64,000 nucleotides of DNA, from NCBI RefSeq assembly GCF_013343715.1, contig NZ_JABUNR010000007.1, positions 1 through 64,000 on the forward strand. Direction: 5' to 3'. This document shows positions 1 through 8,061 of this stretch, piece by piece (the first letter of the stretch is position 1; each line of letters begins with the position of its first letter). The position numbers were made by a program, and so were the translations under genes. The notes under the pieces are model-generated. The model searched no databases, had not been told where the DNA came from, and was given only the letters and a program-made list of their open reading frames with translations. The DNA is from Mesobacillus harenae (GTDB taxonomy: Bacteria; Bacillota; Bacilli; Bacillales; Cytobacillaceae).

Positions 1-31
1 CGTCCTGAGCCAGGATCAAACTCTCCAAAAA
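1..31 (-). rRNA. rrs: 16S ribosomal RNA, 5' end only (partial)
   Basis: Read on the minus strand, the first bases of the window give GAGAGTTTGATCCTGGCTC, the universal 5' end of bacterial 16S rRNA. The gene runs off the left edge, so only about 30 bases are present. The exact mature 5' end is uncertain by a few bases. The ygxA-ygzB-perR neighbourhood next to it is the one seen beside an rrn operon in Bacillus subtilis. Confidence 0.95.
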
Positions 32-126
32 AGAGTATGAGTTTAGCTCATAATTTAAAACGTTGGCTAGTGATCTTCATAATTGAAGTCACTATAAATA
101 TTGTTTGTTGACGCTTGTTTGTTTAG

Positions 127-140
127 TTTTCAAAGAGCAA
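127..140 (-). promoter_or_regulatory. boxA-like antitermination element in the rRNA leader
   Basis: On the minus strand, about 100 bases before the 16S start, the leader reads TTGCTCTTTGAAAA. This matches the boxA antitermination motif (core TGCTCTTT) found in Bacillus rRNA leaders. It lies downstream of both promoters, so every rrn transcript would carry it and could recruit the NusB-NusE antitermination complex. Confidence 0.7.
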
Positions 141-174
141 TTTAATTAGCGTGCCGCTCAGAAGCGACTTTATT

Positions 175-203
175 AATATACCATGCAGTGTTTTCTAAGT
201 CAA
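175..203 (-). promoter_or_regulatory. rRNA promoter P2 (sigma-A)
   Basis: On the minus strand a -35 TTGACT (198-203) and a -10 TATATT (175-180) are separated by exactly 17 bases. The base about 7 downstream of the -10 is G, which agrees with the GTP-initiating rrn promoters of Bacillus subtilis. It is the gene-proximal member of a tandem pair. Confidence 0.85.
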
Positions 204-270
204 CACTTTTTTTAACTTATATCCGATCGCTACAAAAACAATTTAATTAACTTCCGCAGCGACGGATATT

Positions 271-299
271 AATATACCAAGTATTTTTAAAAAGGTCAA
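271..299 (-). promoter_or_regulatory. rRNA promoter P1 (sigma-A)
   Basis: On the minus strand a -35 TTGACC (294-299) and a -10 TATATT (271-276) are separated by 17 bases. The arrangement repeats that of the downstream promoter about 96 bases away. Tandem P1/P2 promoters are normal for Bacillus rRNA operons. Confidence 0.85.
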
Positions 300-326
300 T
301 ACCTATTTTACTTTTTTAAGATAATT

Positions 327-1205
327 TTATTCAGCCGCGTAATAACGATGGTAAATCCCCTGCCCCTTCGCTTCCTTGGTTATTACATGAATGATTTTCT
401 TTTCGACCAAATACTCAAGAAGGATCCCAAGGTCTATTGAGTAATAACTTAACTCAGGGTGTTCCAGCATTTCGGCAATAGACCAAAACTCTTTTGTCTG
501 AAGGTTTTCTAAAAAATGGGCAGATCCTATCTGAATGCGTGAATGGATCAGAAACTCACTTGCAAGAAACAAAAGTTCGAGCCTCTTTTTTAGGTTTTCT
601 TCACTGCTTACTAGTTCTTCATATAACTTATATATTTCCGGTTCTATTTGTTTGACCTGATTCCAAACTGTTACCTCCGGATGAAACCCGCTTTCGATTA
701 CAGCCAGCCTGGCAAGGTGGTGAAGTGAATGTACAACATGATTGTATGCATCAAGATAATGAAAGTTATCAAATAAGGCCTTGCCATCTGAATATCTCCG
801 TATTAATCTTGAAAATTCGATACCCATCTTAATTTTACGGCCATAGAACGGAAATTCACGCAATTCGAGCTTAAGATTCGTAATATAATCATTCCGATCA
901 AATATGATCTTCCCATTGTAAAGCCAACTGAGAATTTTTTTGTTATTTCCTAGCAGGAGCCAATCTTTCAGTTGCTGTTCCTTTACAATGTGCATAGCTG
1001 CCTTCTTATTGTTATACGTATAGTGTTTAATGAAGACAGGCTGATCCGATTCTTTAACAATGATTAATAAGATCACATCAAATGTATCCGTTGTTTCTAT
1101 TGCTTTTTGCTTTTTATCAATCATCAATACACCAATAGTATTAGGATGGCTTGCCCGTTCTTGGTATATAGGACGAAGGATATCCTCCATAAATAATTCC
1201 TCCAT
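327..1205 (-). CDS. ygxA: YgxA-like nucleotidyltransferase-like protein
   Basis: This 292-residue soluble protein corresponds by position and length to Bacillus subtilis YgxA, which sits between ygzB and an rRNA operon. The N-terminal half has the look of a nucleotidyltransferase-like fold (beta-rich, about residues 10-110) and the C-terminal part is helical with a winged-helix-like end. I cannot point to an intact catalytic GS/DxD signature, so enzymatic activity is doubtful. The ATG start is preceded by AGGAATT-type pairing (GGAGGA is absent), so the ribosome binding site is only moderate. Its substrate is unknown. The family assignment rests mainly on synteny and general sequence character. 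Confidence 0.75.
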   Translation of the reverse strand: MEELFMEDILRPIYQERASHPNTIGVLMIDKKQKAIETTDTFDVILLIIVKESDQPVFIKHYTYNNKKAAMHIVKEQQLKDWLLLGNNKKILSWLYNGKIIFDRNDYITNLKLELREFPFYGRKIKMGIEFSRLIRRYSDGKALFDNFHYLDAYNHVVHSLHHLARLAVIESGFHPEVTVWNQVKQIEPEIYKLYEELVSSEENLKKRLELLFLASEFLIHSRIQIGSAHFLENLQTKEFWSIAEMLEHPELSYYSIDLGILLEYLVEKKIIHVITKEAKGQGIYHRYYAAE

Positions 1206-1345
1206 TTTTCAGTTAGCATTTATATATTCGACATCTATATAGTACTTCCTTCTAAAGGGAAGCAAATTTCGACATTTATCCGTGATCTCTTATTTATTTC
1301 ACCACAAATATTATGGTATAGTTTAAAAATCAGGAGGGAATAAAT

Positions 1346-1693
1346 TTGGCTAAATATTCAAGTAAAATAAATAAGATTCGTACCTTTGCCTTAAGCTTAA
1401 TTTTTATTGGATTTATTGTTATGTATATAGGGATTTTCTTTAGAAATCAGCCCCTGTTAATGACAATCTTTATGATACTAGGCCTTCTTTGTATCGTCGC
1501 CAGCACAGTAGTTTATTTCTGGATCGGGATGCTTTCAACAAAAACGGTTCAAGTTACATGTCCCAATTGTGGGAGGCACACTAAAGTCCTTGGCCGGGTT
1601 GACATGTGTATGTATTGCAATCAGCCATTAACGCTTGACATGGATTTAGAAGGTAAAGAATTTGATGAAAAATACAACCGTAAAACGAAATAA
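1346..1693 (+). CDS. ygzB: YgzB family membrane protein with a zinc-ribbon tail
   Basis: This 115-residue protein starts with TTG, chosen because a strong AGGAGGG lies at 1332-1338 with normal spacing. Two hydrophobic helices (about residues 12-32 and 38-60) form a membrane hairpin. They are followed by a small cytoplasmic domain with two Cys-x2-Cys pairs, CPNC and CMYC, typical of a zinc ribbon, and a charged tail. Length, topology and position next to perR match Bacillus subtilis YgzB (UPF0295). The function is unknown. The gene converges on perR and its stop codon forms part of the terminator stem. Confidence 0.85.
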   Translation: MAKYSSKINKIRTFALSLIFIGFIVMYIGIFFRNQPLLMTIFMILGLLCIVASTVVYFWIGMLSTKTVQVTCPNCGRHTKVLGRVDMCMYCNQPLTLDMDLEGKEFDEKYNRKTK

Positions 1694-1722
1694 CTCGGCT
1701 AAACACCGAGTTATTTTTTATT
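1691..1722 (+). terminator. Rho-independent terminator after ygzB
   Basis: TAACTCGG (1691-1698) and CCGAGTTA (1706-1713) form a stem with a 7-base loop, followed by a run of six or more T. The ygzB stop codon lies within the stem. Confidence 0.85.
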
Positions 1723-1781
1723 TCATCACTAAGATACTGCGTTTTTATCCATAATTCAGTTCATTTTTTATAATTTTCCGC

Positions 1782-1817
1782 AAAAAAACATGCCGGCTGC
1801 AAACCATCAGCCGGCAT
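1782..1817 (-). terminator. Rho-independent terminator after perR
   Basis: On the minus strand ATGCCGGCTG and CAGCCGGCAT form a 10-base-pair GC-rich stem, followed closely by seven T. It lies just beyond the perR stop codon. Confidence 0.88.
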
Positions 1818-1822
1818 CTATA

Positions 1823-2266
1823 TTAGTGTGTTTCCTTAGTCGAACAATCAGGACAGGTTCCGTATATCTCCATACGGTGGTTACCGACCTTAAAGCCGGT
1901 AACATGAGAAGCAAGATGTTCTACTTCATCAAGTCCCGGGTAATGAAAATCGACTATCTTCCCACAGCTATCGCAAATAACGTGGTAGTGATGTGTAGTA
2001 ATAAAATCGAAACGACTAGACGAATCACCGTAAGTCAGCTCCTTAACTAGGCCAACCTCACGAAACACCCGTAAATTATTGTAAACTGTCGCCACACTCA
2101 TATTAGGAAACTTCCCTTCTAATGATTTATATATATCATCAGCAGTAGGATGTGACATTGAGTTTATCAAATATTCAAGTATCGCATGACGCTGCGGGGT
2201 AATACGCACTCCCGTTTCCTTCAATGCTTCTAAAGCTTCTTTTAATTGAGTTTGTTCCACAGGCAT
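1823..2266 (-). CDS. perR: Peroxide-responsive repressor PerR (Fur family)
   Basis: This 147-residue Fur-family regulator is close to Bacillus subtilis PerR along its whole length. The N-terminal winged helix (about 1-85) contains the recognition region [12 protein letters not shown]. Regulatory metal ligands are conserved with a two-residue offset: His39, Asp87, His93, His95 and Asp106. The Asp at the fifth position, rather than Glu, is the residue that makes PerR peroxide-sensing. Four structural zinc cysteines (98, 101, 138, 141) are present. With Fe(II) it represses peroxide-defence genes, and peroxide oxidises the ligand histidines to release DNA. A Per box overlaps its own promoter, implying autoregulation. 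A thiol peroxidase gene lies about 2 kb away. Confidence 0.95.
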   Translation of the reverse strand: MPVEQTQLKEALEALKETGVRITPQRHAILEYLINSMSHPTADDIYKSLEGKFPNMSVATVYNNLRVFREVGLVKELTYGDSSSRFDFITTHHYHVICDSCGKIVDFHYPGLDEVEHLASHVTGFKVGNHRMEIYGTCPDCSTKETH

Positions 2267-2293
2267 GCACCTCTTTTCATAAATATTATTAAA

Positions 2294-2308
2294 TTGTAAT
2301 GTTTATAA
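2294..2308 (-). promoter_or_regulatory. Per box (PerR operator) upstream of perR
   Basis: On the minus strand the site reads TTATAAACATTACAA, which matches 12 of 14 defined positions of the Per box TTATAATNATTATAA. It begins 3 bases downstream of the -10 of the perR promoter, spanning the likely transcription start, where bound PerR would block transcription. Confidence 0.7.
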
Positions 2309-2310
2309 AT

Positions 2311-2340
2311 AGTGTACTAACTTTATACTAATTTTGTCAA
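2311..2340 (-). promoter_or_regulatory. perR promoter (sigma-A)
   Basis: On the minus strand a perfect -35 TTGACA (2335-2340) is followed after 18 bases by TACACT (2311-2316). The Per box follows immediately downstream. Confidence 0.65.
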
Positions 2341-2362
2341 TAAAACAAATTAGATGTTAAAG

Positions 2363-2917
2363 TCAAAATCTTTCATGAAGTGTTTGTTCGTTTGAACCAA
2401 GATGGTAATTAACATACCGCGCAGCCACAAATAAAATGTCAGAAAGTCGATTTAGATACGAAAGAACTAGCGGATTCACATTATCTTCCAAGGAAACAGC
2501 CAGCCGTTCTGCACGTCTAGTTACGGTCCTGGCGACATGAAATGCCGCTCCCGATGGGTGACCTCCAGGCAAAATAAAATTACTAAGCTGCTGAAGTTCT
2601 GCATCCCAGCGGTCTATTACACTTTCTAGTTCTTCAATTACATTTTCCTCAAGAGTCCATTTAACTTCCTTCCCTTTAGGTGTAGCAAGTTCTGCACCGA
2701 CATGGAACAATGTGGTCTGGATCTTATGGAATACTCTTTCAAGCTCATCCTTTTCAGAAAAAAACTCATTTTTTAAATAGCTAAGAGCCAAACCAATCAT
2801 AGAATTTGCCTCATCACATGTTCCATATGCATCAACTCTTAGATCATTTTTAGGAACTCTTTCTCCGTAAATTAGTGACGTGCTCCCCTTATCACCAGTC
2901 TTTGTATAAATTTTCAT
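2363..2917 (-). CDS. PduO-type cob(I)yrinic acid a,c-diamide adenosyltransferase
   Basis: This 184-residue enzyme transfers the 5'-deoxyadenosyl group of ATP to the cobalt of corrinoids, forming adenosylcobalamin. The N-terminal ATP-binding signature YTKTGDKGSTSL (residues 4-15) is intact. The helical bundle carries the family motifs GTCDEANS near residue 33, FILPGG and RxxARRAER-like VTRRAERLAV, and the C-terminal LNRLSDILFVAARY. It is the same family as Bacillus subtilis YvqK. It lies 2 bases downstream of the hydroxyacid dehydrogenase gene, so the two are probably co-transcribed, although no pathway link is obvious. No cobalamin riboswitch was seen upstream. Confidence 0.9.
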   Translation of the reverse strand: MKIYTKTGDKGSTSLIYGERVPKNDLRVDAYGTCDEANSMIGLALSYLKNEFFSEKDELERVFHKIQTTLFHVGAELATPKGKEVKWTLEENVIEELESVIDRWDAELQQLSNFILPGGHPSGAAFHVARTVTRRAERLAVSLEDNVNPLVLSYLNRLSDILFVAARYVNYHLGSNEQTLHERF

Positions 2918-2919
2918 CT

Positions 2920-3870
2920 TTAATACCCCCTTCCAGGCTCAATTTTATTAATAAAGTTGGATTGATTATTAATATATGTATGTAGATTATGATGAAAAAT
3001 TTCAAATGAACGTGGCAAATAATTCTTCGTAATGCTTGATATATGCGGAGTGACAGTAATATTGCTCATTGTCCAAAACTTGTGATCGGAAGGCAGTGGT
3101 TCATTTATGAACACATCTAAATAGGCGTGAGCTATCTCCGACCTTTCCATAGCAGAAATTAAAACCTCTTCCGCTACTACATCCCCTCTCCCAATATTGA
3201 TAAAAGCAGCCGTCTTTTTCATTCGTTGAAAATGGTCTTCAGTTAGCAAATATCGGGTTTCAGCAGTACTCGGCAGAACTGAAACTATAAAATCCGCCTC
3301 GGGCAATGCCTCTTCAAAATCTTCTAAAGTAACCACTAAATCGGAGGAATCAACCTTACCGCCATGTCTATTGACACCAATTGTTTTCATTTGAAGTGCT
3401 TTTCCGAGCCGGGCGATCTCTCCTCCAATTGCACCTACTCCTAGAATGAGCAATGTTTTCCCATATAATTCTCCCATCGGTATCTTTCTGTTCCAATTTT
3501 GGTCTTGTTGCTGGCTTAGAAGAGTACCCATTTGTTTTACATGATGAAGCATAATCCCCAGAGTGAATTCAGCCATTGGAACCTTATGTATTCCCCTTGC
3601 ATTTGTTACTAGAATTCCTCGATCCTCACAGAGGTTGAGCGGCATTCTTTCAAGGCCAGCAGACATGACCATAATCCACCTCAACTTTTTACATTCTAAA
3701 ATAATTTCATCAGTCAAGTCTTCTCCAAATGTGATGAATATTTCAGCCTCCTTTAATGAAGGTATTGCTTCACTTATACCTTTAAAAAACTCGAACTCTA
3801 TCGCTGGAAAAGCACTTTTAACTCCGTCAATAATTTGTTTATCCGGTAAGATGGAGGATACTGCCTTCAT
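2920..3870 (-). CDS. D-isomer-specific 2-hydroxyacid dehydrogenase family protein
   Basis: This NAD(P)-dependent oxidoreductase has the two-domain layout of the D-hydroxyacid dehydrogenase family. The Rossmann motif ILGVGAIGGEIA lies near residue 140, followed by the catalytic Arg region in DFIVSVLPST, the Glu in INIGRGDVVAEE and the His in TPHISS. An ATG at 3870 is taken as the start. The longer GTG start at 3879 lies inside the AAGGAG ribosome binding site, while the ATG has an 8-base spacing from it. The protein is then 316 residues. The substrate cannot be inferred. A glyoxylate/hydroxypyruvate-reductase-like or other 2-ketoacid reductase role is possible. Confidence 0.85.
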   Translation of the reverse strand: MKAVSSILPDKQIIDGVKSAFPAIEFEFFKGISEAIPSLKEAEIFITFGEDLTDEIILECKKLRWIMVMSAGLERMPLNLCEDRGILVTNARGIHKVPMAEFTLGIMLHHVKQMGTLLSQQQDQNWNRKIPMGELYGKTLLILGVGAIGGEIARLGKALQMKTIGVNRHGGKVDSSDLVVTLEDFEEALPEADFIVSVLPSTAETRYLLTEDHFQRMKKTAAFINIGRGDVVAEEVLISAMERSEIAHAYLDVFINEPLPSDHKFWTMSNITVTPHISSITKNYLPRSFEIFHHNLHTYINNQSNFINKIEPGRGY

Positions 3871-3986
3871 ATTAAGCACTCCTTATGATTTTATATTTAT
3901 TACTATTATAAATAGTTTAATGAACTAAACAAATAGTTACAGTTACCTAATGCTTTTTTTCACTGCAAATATACAGCAGAGAATTC

Positions 3987-4016
3987 AAAAAAAAGCGAGC
4001 CTTTGTTTGGCCCGCT
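3987..4016 (-). terminator. Rho-independent terminator after bcp
   Basis: On the minus strand GCGGGCC and GGCTCGC pair (one G-T) around the loop AAACAAA, followed by eight T. It ends transcription from the bcp side about 100 bases after the stop codon. Confidence 0.8.
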
Positions 4017-4106
4017 AAACTGACTGAGGAGGTATGCCCTACTAAATCATATTCATTTGTACAATAAATGAATTGGACAATAGCCTTTACTGAGGAAAAT
4101 AGGCTA

Positions 4107-4577
4107 TTATTGCAAATTTTCCTTAATATATGCCAACGCTTCCTCTACATGTCCTTTAACTTTAACTTTGCGCCATTCCTTAGCCAAATACCCATTTTTA
4201 TCAATAATAAATGTTGACCTTTCAATGCCCATATATTCTTTCCCAAAGTTTTTCTTAAGCTTCCATGTACCATATGCCTCTGCAGCCTGATGATCCTCAT
4301 CAGTCAAGAGCAAAAATGGGAGGCCATATTTTTCAATGAATTTCTCGTGCTTGCCAATAGGATCAGGACTGATTCCTAAAATGACTGTATCAGTGTTAGA
4401 GAAATCTTGATGATAATTTTTAAAGTCGCATGCCTGTGTCGTGCAGCCAGGCGTCATATCTTTCGGGTAAAAATACAGCACAATGTTTTTCCCGCGAAGC
4501 TCCGATAAGCTTACCGTCAGTCCGTTACTGGCTGGCAATGAAAATTCTGGCGCCAGCGTTCCTGTTTTCAACTCCAT
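4107..4577 (-). CDS. bcp: Thioredoxin-dependent thiol peroxidase (Bcp/PrxQ)
   Basis: This 156-residue peroxiredoxin reduces hydrogen and organic peroxides using thioredoxin. The peroxidatic Cys45 sits in the motif YPKDMTPGCTTQAC. Cys50, five residues later, is the resolving cysteine of the atypical two-Cys PrxQ subgroup. The thioredoxin fold is complete (PEFSLP near the N-terminus, STFIIDKNG near residue 120). It corresponds to Bacillus subtilis YgaF by sequence and by position between perR and gsaB. A ribosome binding site GGAGGG precedes the ATG. No Per box was seen directly upstream, so PerR control is not supported by the sequence. Confidence 0.93.
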   Translation of the reverse strand: MELKTGTLAPEFSLPASNGLTVSLSELRGKNIVLYFYPKDMTPGCTTQACDFKNYHQDFSNTDTVILGISPDPIGKHEKFIEKYGLPFLLLTDEDHQAAEAYGTWKLKKNFGKEYMGIERSTFIIDKNGYLAKEWRKVKVKGHVEEALAYIKENLQ

Positions 4578-4650
4578 TTTATCCCTCCAATTAAGCTGTT
4601 TCTCTAAGACTAACTAAAATTAGAGGTAAAGACAATTAGCATACTAGAAC

Positions 4651-5058
4651 TTACTGCTTCTTTTCCATATCAAATACAGCCCGGGCGACGAATGCAGCAG
4701 GGATGGTATAACCAATTAACGCCTCTAAAACTGCGATAATTCTGCCGATCCCGATAGGCGCAATATCTCCATATCCTACTGAAAACAGAGTGATTGCACT
4801 AAAGTACATGCTTGTTTCCATATGAGATAAGACGGGGTTGCTTTCAAAACTTCCTCCGAATAGCACATCAAATCCTTTTATCTCCAATAAAAAATAAATT
4901 AGGCCAAACCCGATCATGACCGTTGCATAAATGGAGGCTAATACCATAAAGTTTTCAAGGGATAACTGCTTCCCTTTAATTTTATTTGGAATAAATAAGG
5001 TTCGGATACTCATGCCTATACTAAGAAAAATAATCCCCATTACAAAGTAAAAAAGCAT
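4651..5058 (-). CDS. Small two-pore-helix potassium channel family protein
   Basis: This 135-residue membrane protein has an N-terminal helix (about 2-20), a second helix (about 38-60), a pore loop with SVGYGD (residues 93-98) and a C-terminal helix (about 106-128). SVGYGD is the potassium selectivity filter (usual form TVGYGD). No cytoplasmic RCK or nucleotide-binding domain is attached. The ATG at 5058 is preferred because GGAGGGG lies five bases upstream, whereas the GTG at 5070 abuts its possible ribosome binding site. It would conduct K+ or a similar cation. The gene is probably transcribed alone or with bcp. Confidence 0.8.
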   Translation of the reverse strand: MLFYFVMGIIFLSIGMSIRTLFIPNKIKGKQLSLENFMVLASIYATVMIGFGLIYFLLEIKGFDVLFGGSFESNPVLSHMETSMYFSAITLFSVGYGDIAPIGIGRIIAVLEALIGYTIPAAFVARAVFDMEKKQ

Positions 5059-5194
5059 ATTCCCCTCCACCTTCCGCTAATGCGATCACTAGATTTATAC
5101 GCAAAGGAAAAGGATATTATGCAGACAAGCATCAAAGTGTTATTAGAGAAAAGCCAAAACAGTGGGGACAGCGGTATTTGACTAAAAAGCCAAA

Positions 5195-5224
5195 TAAAAA
5201 AGCCAGACAAATGAAGGCCTGGCT
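5195..5224 (-). terminator. Rho-independent terminator after the ABC-2 exporter operon
   Basis: On the minus strand AGCCAG and CTGGCT pair around a 12-base loop, followed by six T. It lies just after the stop of the last exporter gene. Confidence 0.7.
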
Positions 5225-5230
5225 GCCGGC

Positions 5231-6016
5231 TTAATTTCCTGCTCCCCTATATTTTTTGACACCCTCATTCCAGGTGAATATTGATAAAATAAAGAAAACC
5301 ACGCCAATCAACGGTGTTAAGAATGCATAGCTGTACCACTCTTCTCTACCCAAGAAGTACGCAGAAGGATAAACACCTACGAATGCAAAAGGCAGGATCC
5401 AGGTCAGGATGAAACGAATAACCGGATTATAAATATCAACAGGGTATCTGCCATAATTACCGATATTATACATCATCGGCATAATCGATGTGCGGGCATC
5501 AGCCCAGAAACTTATACAGGCAAGCAAAATAAATATTCCGCCGTAAACGAGAACTCCTCCGACGACAAAGAGAACGAACACGAAAGGATCATACCAGCTA
5601 ACCGTCAGGCCAAGCTTGCTGCCGGCATAAAACATAACGCCCACTCCTGTAAAAACCCCAAAAAGGGATTCTAGTTCCATTCGTTCCAAAATGATTTGGA
5701 ATAAACTATGAATAGGCCTTGTTAAAATACGGTCCAATTCACCCTTGACGATATATCGTTCATTAAAATCCCATATATTAAAAAATGCTGAAAACAAAGC
5801 ATAAGGTACGAGAAAAAACCCATAAATAAAAATGATTTCCTCTCGGCTCCATCCGCCTAAGAATTGTGTATGCCCAAAAACAACGATTATAAAAATTAGG
5901 TTGACTGCCTGAAACAGTAAATCAGAAAAAATTTCCACCAACAAATCAGCCCGATATTCCAACCGAGTTTTCATATATTGGGCGACATATTGAAAGAACA
6001 TGGAAAAATAGAACAT
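5231..6016 (-). CDS. ABC-2 type exporter permease (COG3694-like)
   Basis: This 261-residue integral membrane protein has about six helices and the ABC-2 type layout. The motif YIVKGELDRILTRPI near residue 90 is characteristic of the uncharacterised COG3694 permeases, which always pair with a COG4587 permease and a COG4586 ATPase, exactly the genes found upstream here. The 7-base gap to the preceding gene indicates co-transcription. The exported substrate is unknown. Confidence 0.85.
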   Translation of the reverse strand: MFYFSMFFQYVAQYMKTRLEYRADLLVEIFSDLLFQAVNLIFIIVVFGHTQFLGGWSREEIIFIYGFFLVPYALFSAFFNIWDFNERYIVKGELDRILTRPIHSLFQIILERMELESLFGVFTGVGVMFYAGSKLGLTVSWYDPFVFVLFVVGGVLVYGGIFILLACISFWADARTSIMPMMYNIGNYGRYPVDIYNPVIRFILTWILPFAFVGVYPSAYFLGREEWYSYAFLTPLIGVVFFILSIFTWNEGVKKYRGAGN

Positions 6017-6023
6017 CCGTCAG

Positions 6024-6815
6024 TCACCCTCCTTGAATAATTAACTGTTTTTTAGCTAAAGTCCACAAAAGATGAATTGGCAAAAATAATATGAGCACCC
6101 AAACCGCCTGGAACAGAAGTGCTTCAATAGCCTCGACTCTAGTAAAACCATTCGTGAAAATCATGCTTGGGATATAACTGATTCCTTGGAAGGGCAAATA
6201 CCCCATAATGCTTTGAGCCCATACAGGGAAGAAACTTATTGGCAGCAGCAGCCCGGAGAATAAGTCAATCACTACCCGTTTAGCCCGAATCAGTCCCGTA
6301 TTATTAAATAAGAAAAATGTAGTAATTCCTGTAAGTAAATTGATTTGAGTATTAATAAAAAAGCTCAAAGTGATTGAAACCAGAAATAAAAGCCACACTG
6401 CCGGCTCTGCTGAAAACGCAATCGGAAAAATGAGCCAAACTATTACCATTCCAGGAACAGAAAAGAACAAAAGGCGAAACAGTCCCTCTCCAAGGCCCTG
6501 CATGGTTTTCATCCCTAGATAGCTATAAGGGCGGATTAGCTCAACAGCAACTTTCCCTTCTTTAATCTCATCTGCCATCTCTCGGTCGATATTATTAAAA
6601 TAAAAAGCTCTAGCCATCCAAGCCACCGCGACATAAGTTGTCATTTGCAGAACGCTTAACCCTTCAATTTCCTGCTTATCTCCATAAATTGCATTCCACA
6701 AGAAGTAATAAGCACCAATATTAATACTGTATATGAGAATACCTGTGTAATAATTGGTTCGGTAAGCAAGCATCATTAAAAAACGGATCCTGATCATTTC
6801 TATATATTTATCCAT
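6024..6815 (-). CDS. ABC-2 type exporter permease (COG4587-like)
   Basis: This 263-residue membrane protein has about six transmembrane segments. The cytoplasmic motif EIKEGKVAVELIRPYSYLG near residue 85 parallels the GELDRILTRPI motif of the downstream permease, so the two are likely halves of a heterodimeric channel. It lies between the ATPase and the second permease in a tight operon. The substrate is unknown. Confidence 0.85.
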   Translation of the reverse strand: MDKYIEMIRIRFLMMLAYRTNYYTGILIYSINIGAYYFLWNAIYGDKQEIEGLSVLQMTTYVAVAWMARAFYFNNIDREMADEIKEGKVAVELIRPYSYLGMKTMQGLGEGLFRLLFFSVPGMVIVWLIFPIAFSAEPAVWLLFLVSITLSFFINTQINLLTGITTFFLFNNTGLIRAKRVVIDLFSGLLLPISFFPVWAQSIMGYLPFQGISYIPSMIFTNGFTRVEAIEALLFQAVWVLILFLPIHLLWTLAKKQLIIQGG

Positions 6816-6843
6816 TTAGCTGTTCATCTCCCGAAGTCTCTAC

Positions 6844-7848
6844 TTAGACCATCCCTTTTTCGTAAATGTTACGGATTATCTCTTCCGTTGAAGTCTCATC
6901 AATATTGACATCTTTGATTCTAAAGGCCATAACGGTTTTAGCGATCACCTGTGATATAGTTTCCTCATTATCCTCGGTAAAAGCAGTAAACACTTGTTTT
7001 TTTTCGTCAACTTCCCATTTAACCTGAAGGCCGCTCGTTGCCTCTTCTAACGTTTTTAGTTCTGCTGGTTCCAAGAATTGAAACTGAATCTCTTTTCCTT
7101 CCCCCCATTTTTCTTTCAAGCTTTTTAAAGCGCCGTCATAAATGATCTGGCCTTCATCAAGCATGATAACCCTTTCGCAAAGCGCTTCAATATCAGTGAG
7201 ATCATGTGTTGTCAGCAATATGGTTGTATTATACTTTTCGTTAATTTCTTTTAGAAACTCTCTTATTTTCAGTTTGACCAGTACATCGAGACCAATCGTC
7301 GGCTCATCAAGAAAAAGTAAGGGAGGATTATGAATCAAGGCTGCCGCAAGTTCACAGCGCATCCTCTGTCCAAGTGAGAGCTTTCGAACCGGTTTATCCA
7401 GTAAAGGTCCTATATCGAGAGTTTTAATCACAAGTTCCATGTGATTGTTATAATCCTCATCTGAAACCTTATATACCTTTTTCAGCAGCCTAAATGACTC
7501 CTGGACCGCTATGTCCCACCATAGTTGAGACCGCTGTCCAAACACAACTCCAATAGTTTGGACAAACCTTTCTCTCTCCCTATGCGGGTTCATGTTATTA
7601 ACGGTCACTGATCCTGATGTGGGTTCCAGTATACCTGTCAGCATTTTGATGGTTGTAGACTTACCAGCCCCATTTTCCCCAATATACCCAACCATTTCTC
7701 CTTGTTTCACAGAAAAGCTGATATCATTAACGGCTGGGATAACCTTGTAATTTCTTGTTAAGAGATCACGGAAGGCCCCTTTCAGCCCCGAACGGCTGGA
7801 ATAAGCTTTAAACTCTTTTCGCAAATCGCGAACTTCAATGGCACCCAT
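6844..7848 (-). CDS. ABC exporter ATP-binding protein (COG4586-like)
   Basis: This 334-residue ATPase powers the two permeases downstream. It has Walker A GENGAGKST (about residue 57), the signature LSLGQRMRCELAAAL, Walker B LLFLDEPTIGLDV and the switch His in TTHDLTDIEAL. The N-terminal KEFKAYSSRSGLKGAFRDL insertion and the extra C-terminal 90 residues are typical of COG4586 rather than simple drug-exporter ATPases. It is the first gene of the operon. The LSLGQ signature replaces the usual LSGGQ, as is common in this group. Confidence 0.88.
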   Translation of the reverse strand: MGAIEVRDLRKEFKAYSSRSGLKGAFRDLLTRNYKVIPAVNDISFSVKQGEMVGYIGENGAGKSTTIKMLTGILEPTSGSVTVNNMNPHRERERFVQTIGVVFGQRSQLWWDIAVQESFRLLKKVYKVSDEDYNNHMELVIKTLDIGPLLDKPVRKLSLGQRMRCELAAALIHNPPLLFLDEPTIGLDVLVKLKIREFLKEINEKYNTTILLTTHDLTDIEALCERVIMLDEGQIIYDGALKSLKEKWGEGKEIQFQFLEPAELKTLEEATSGLQVKWEVDEKKQVFTAFTEDNEETISQVIAKTVMAFRIKDVNIDETSTEEIIRNIYEKGMV

Positions 7849-8061
7849 AATATTTCCTCCTGTCGATTACCCTAAATAAACAGTTTAGCTAATGCCCCCT
7901 ATTTGTACAAAGAAAAAGCACGCGTGATCAGAATCAAAAAAAAATCAGCTTTTTTCTGCTTAGATTAATAAACTCAGCCTCACCTTTTAGGAAGCAGTCT
8001 TTCTTAACTTTTGCAGATTCGTGGTAAACTAGTAAAGATGTTTATTTAGGAGGTTTTTATC

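Noticed and set aside
4076-4111. A second terminator after bcp
   Set aside because: An AATAGCCT/AGGCTATT inverted repeat is present but has no T run. The hairpin at 3987-4016 is the better terminator.
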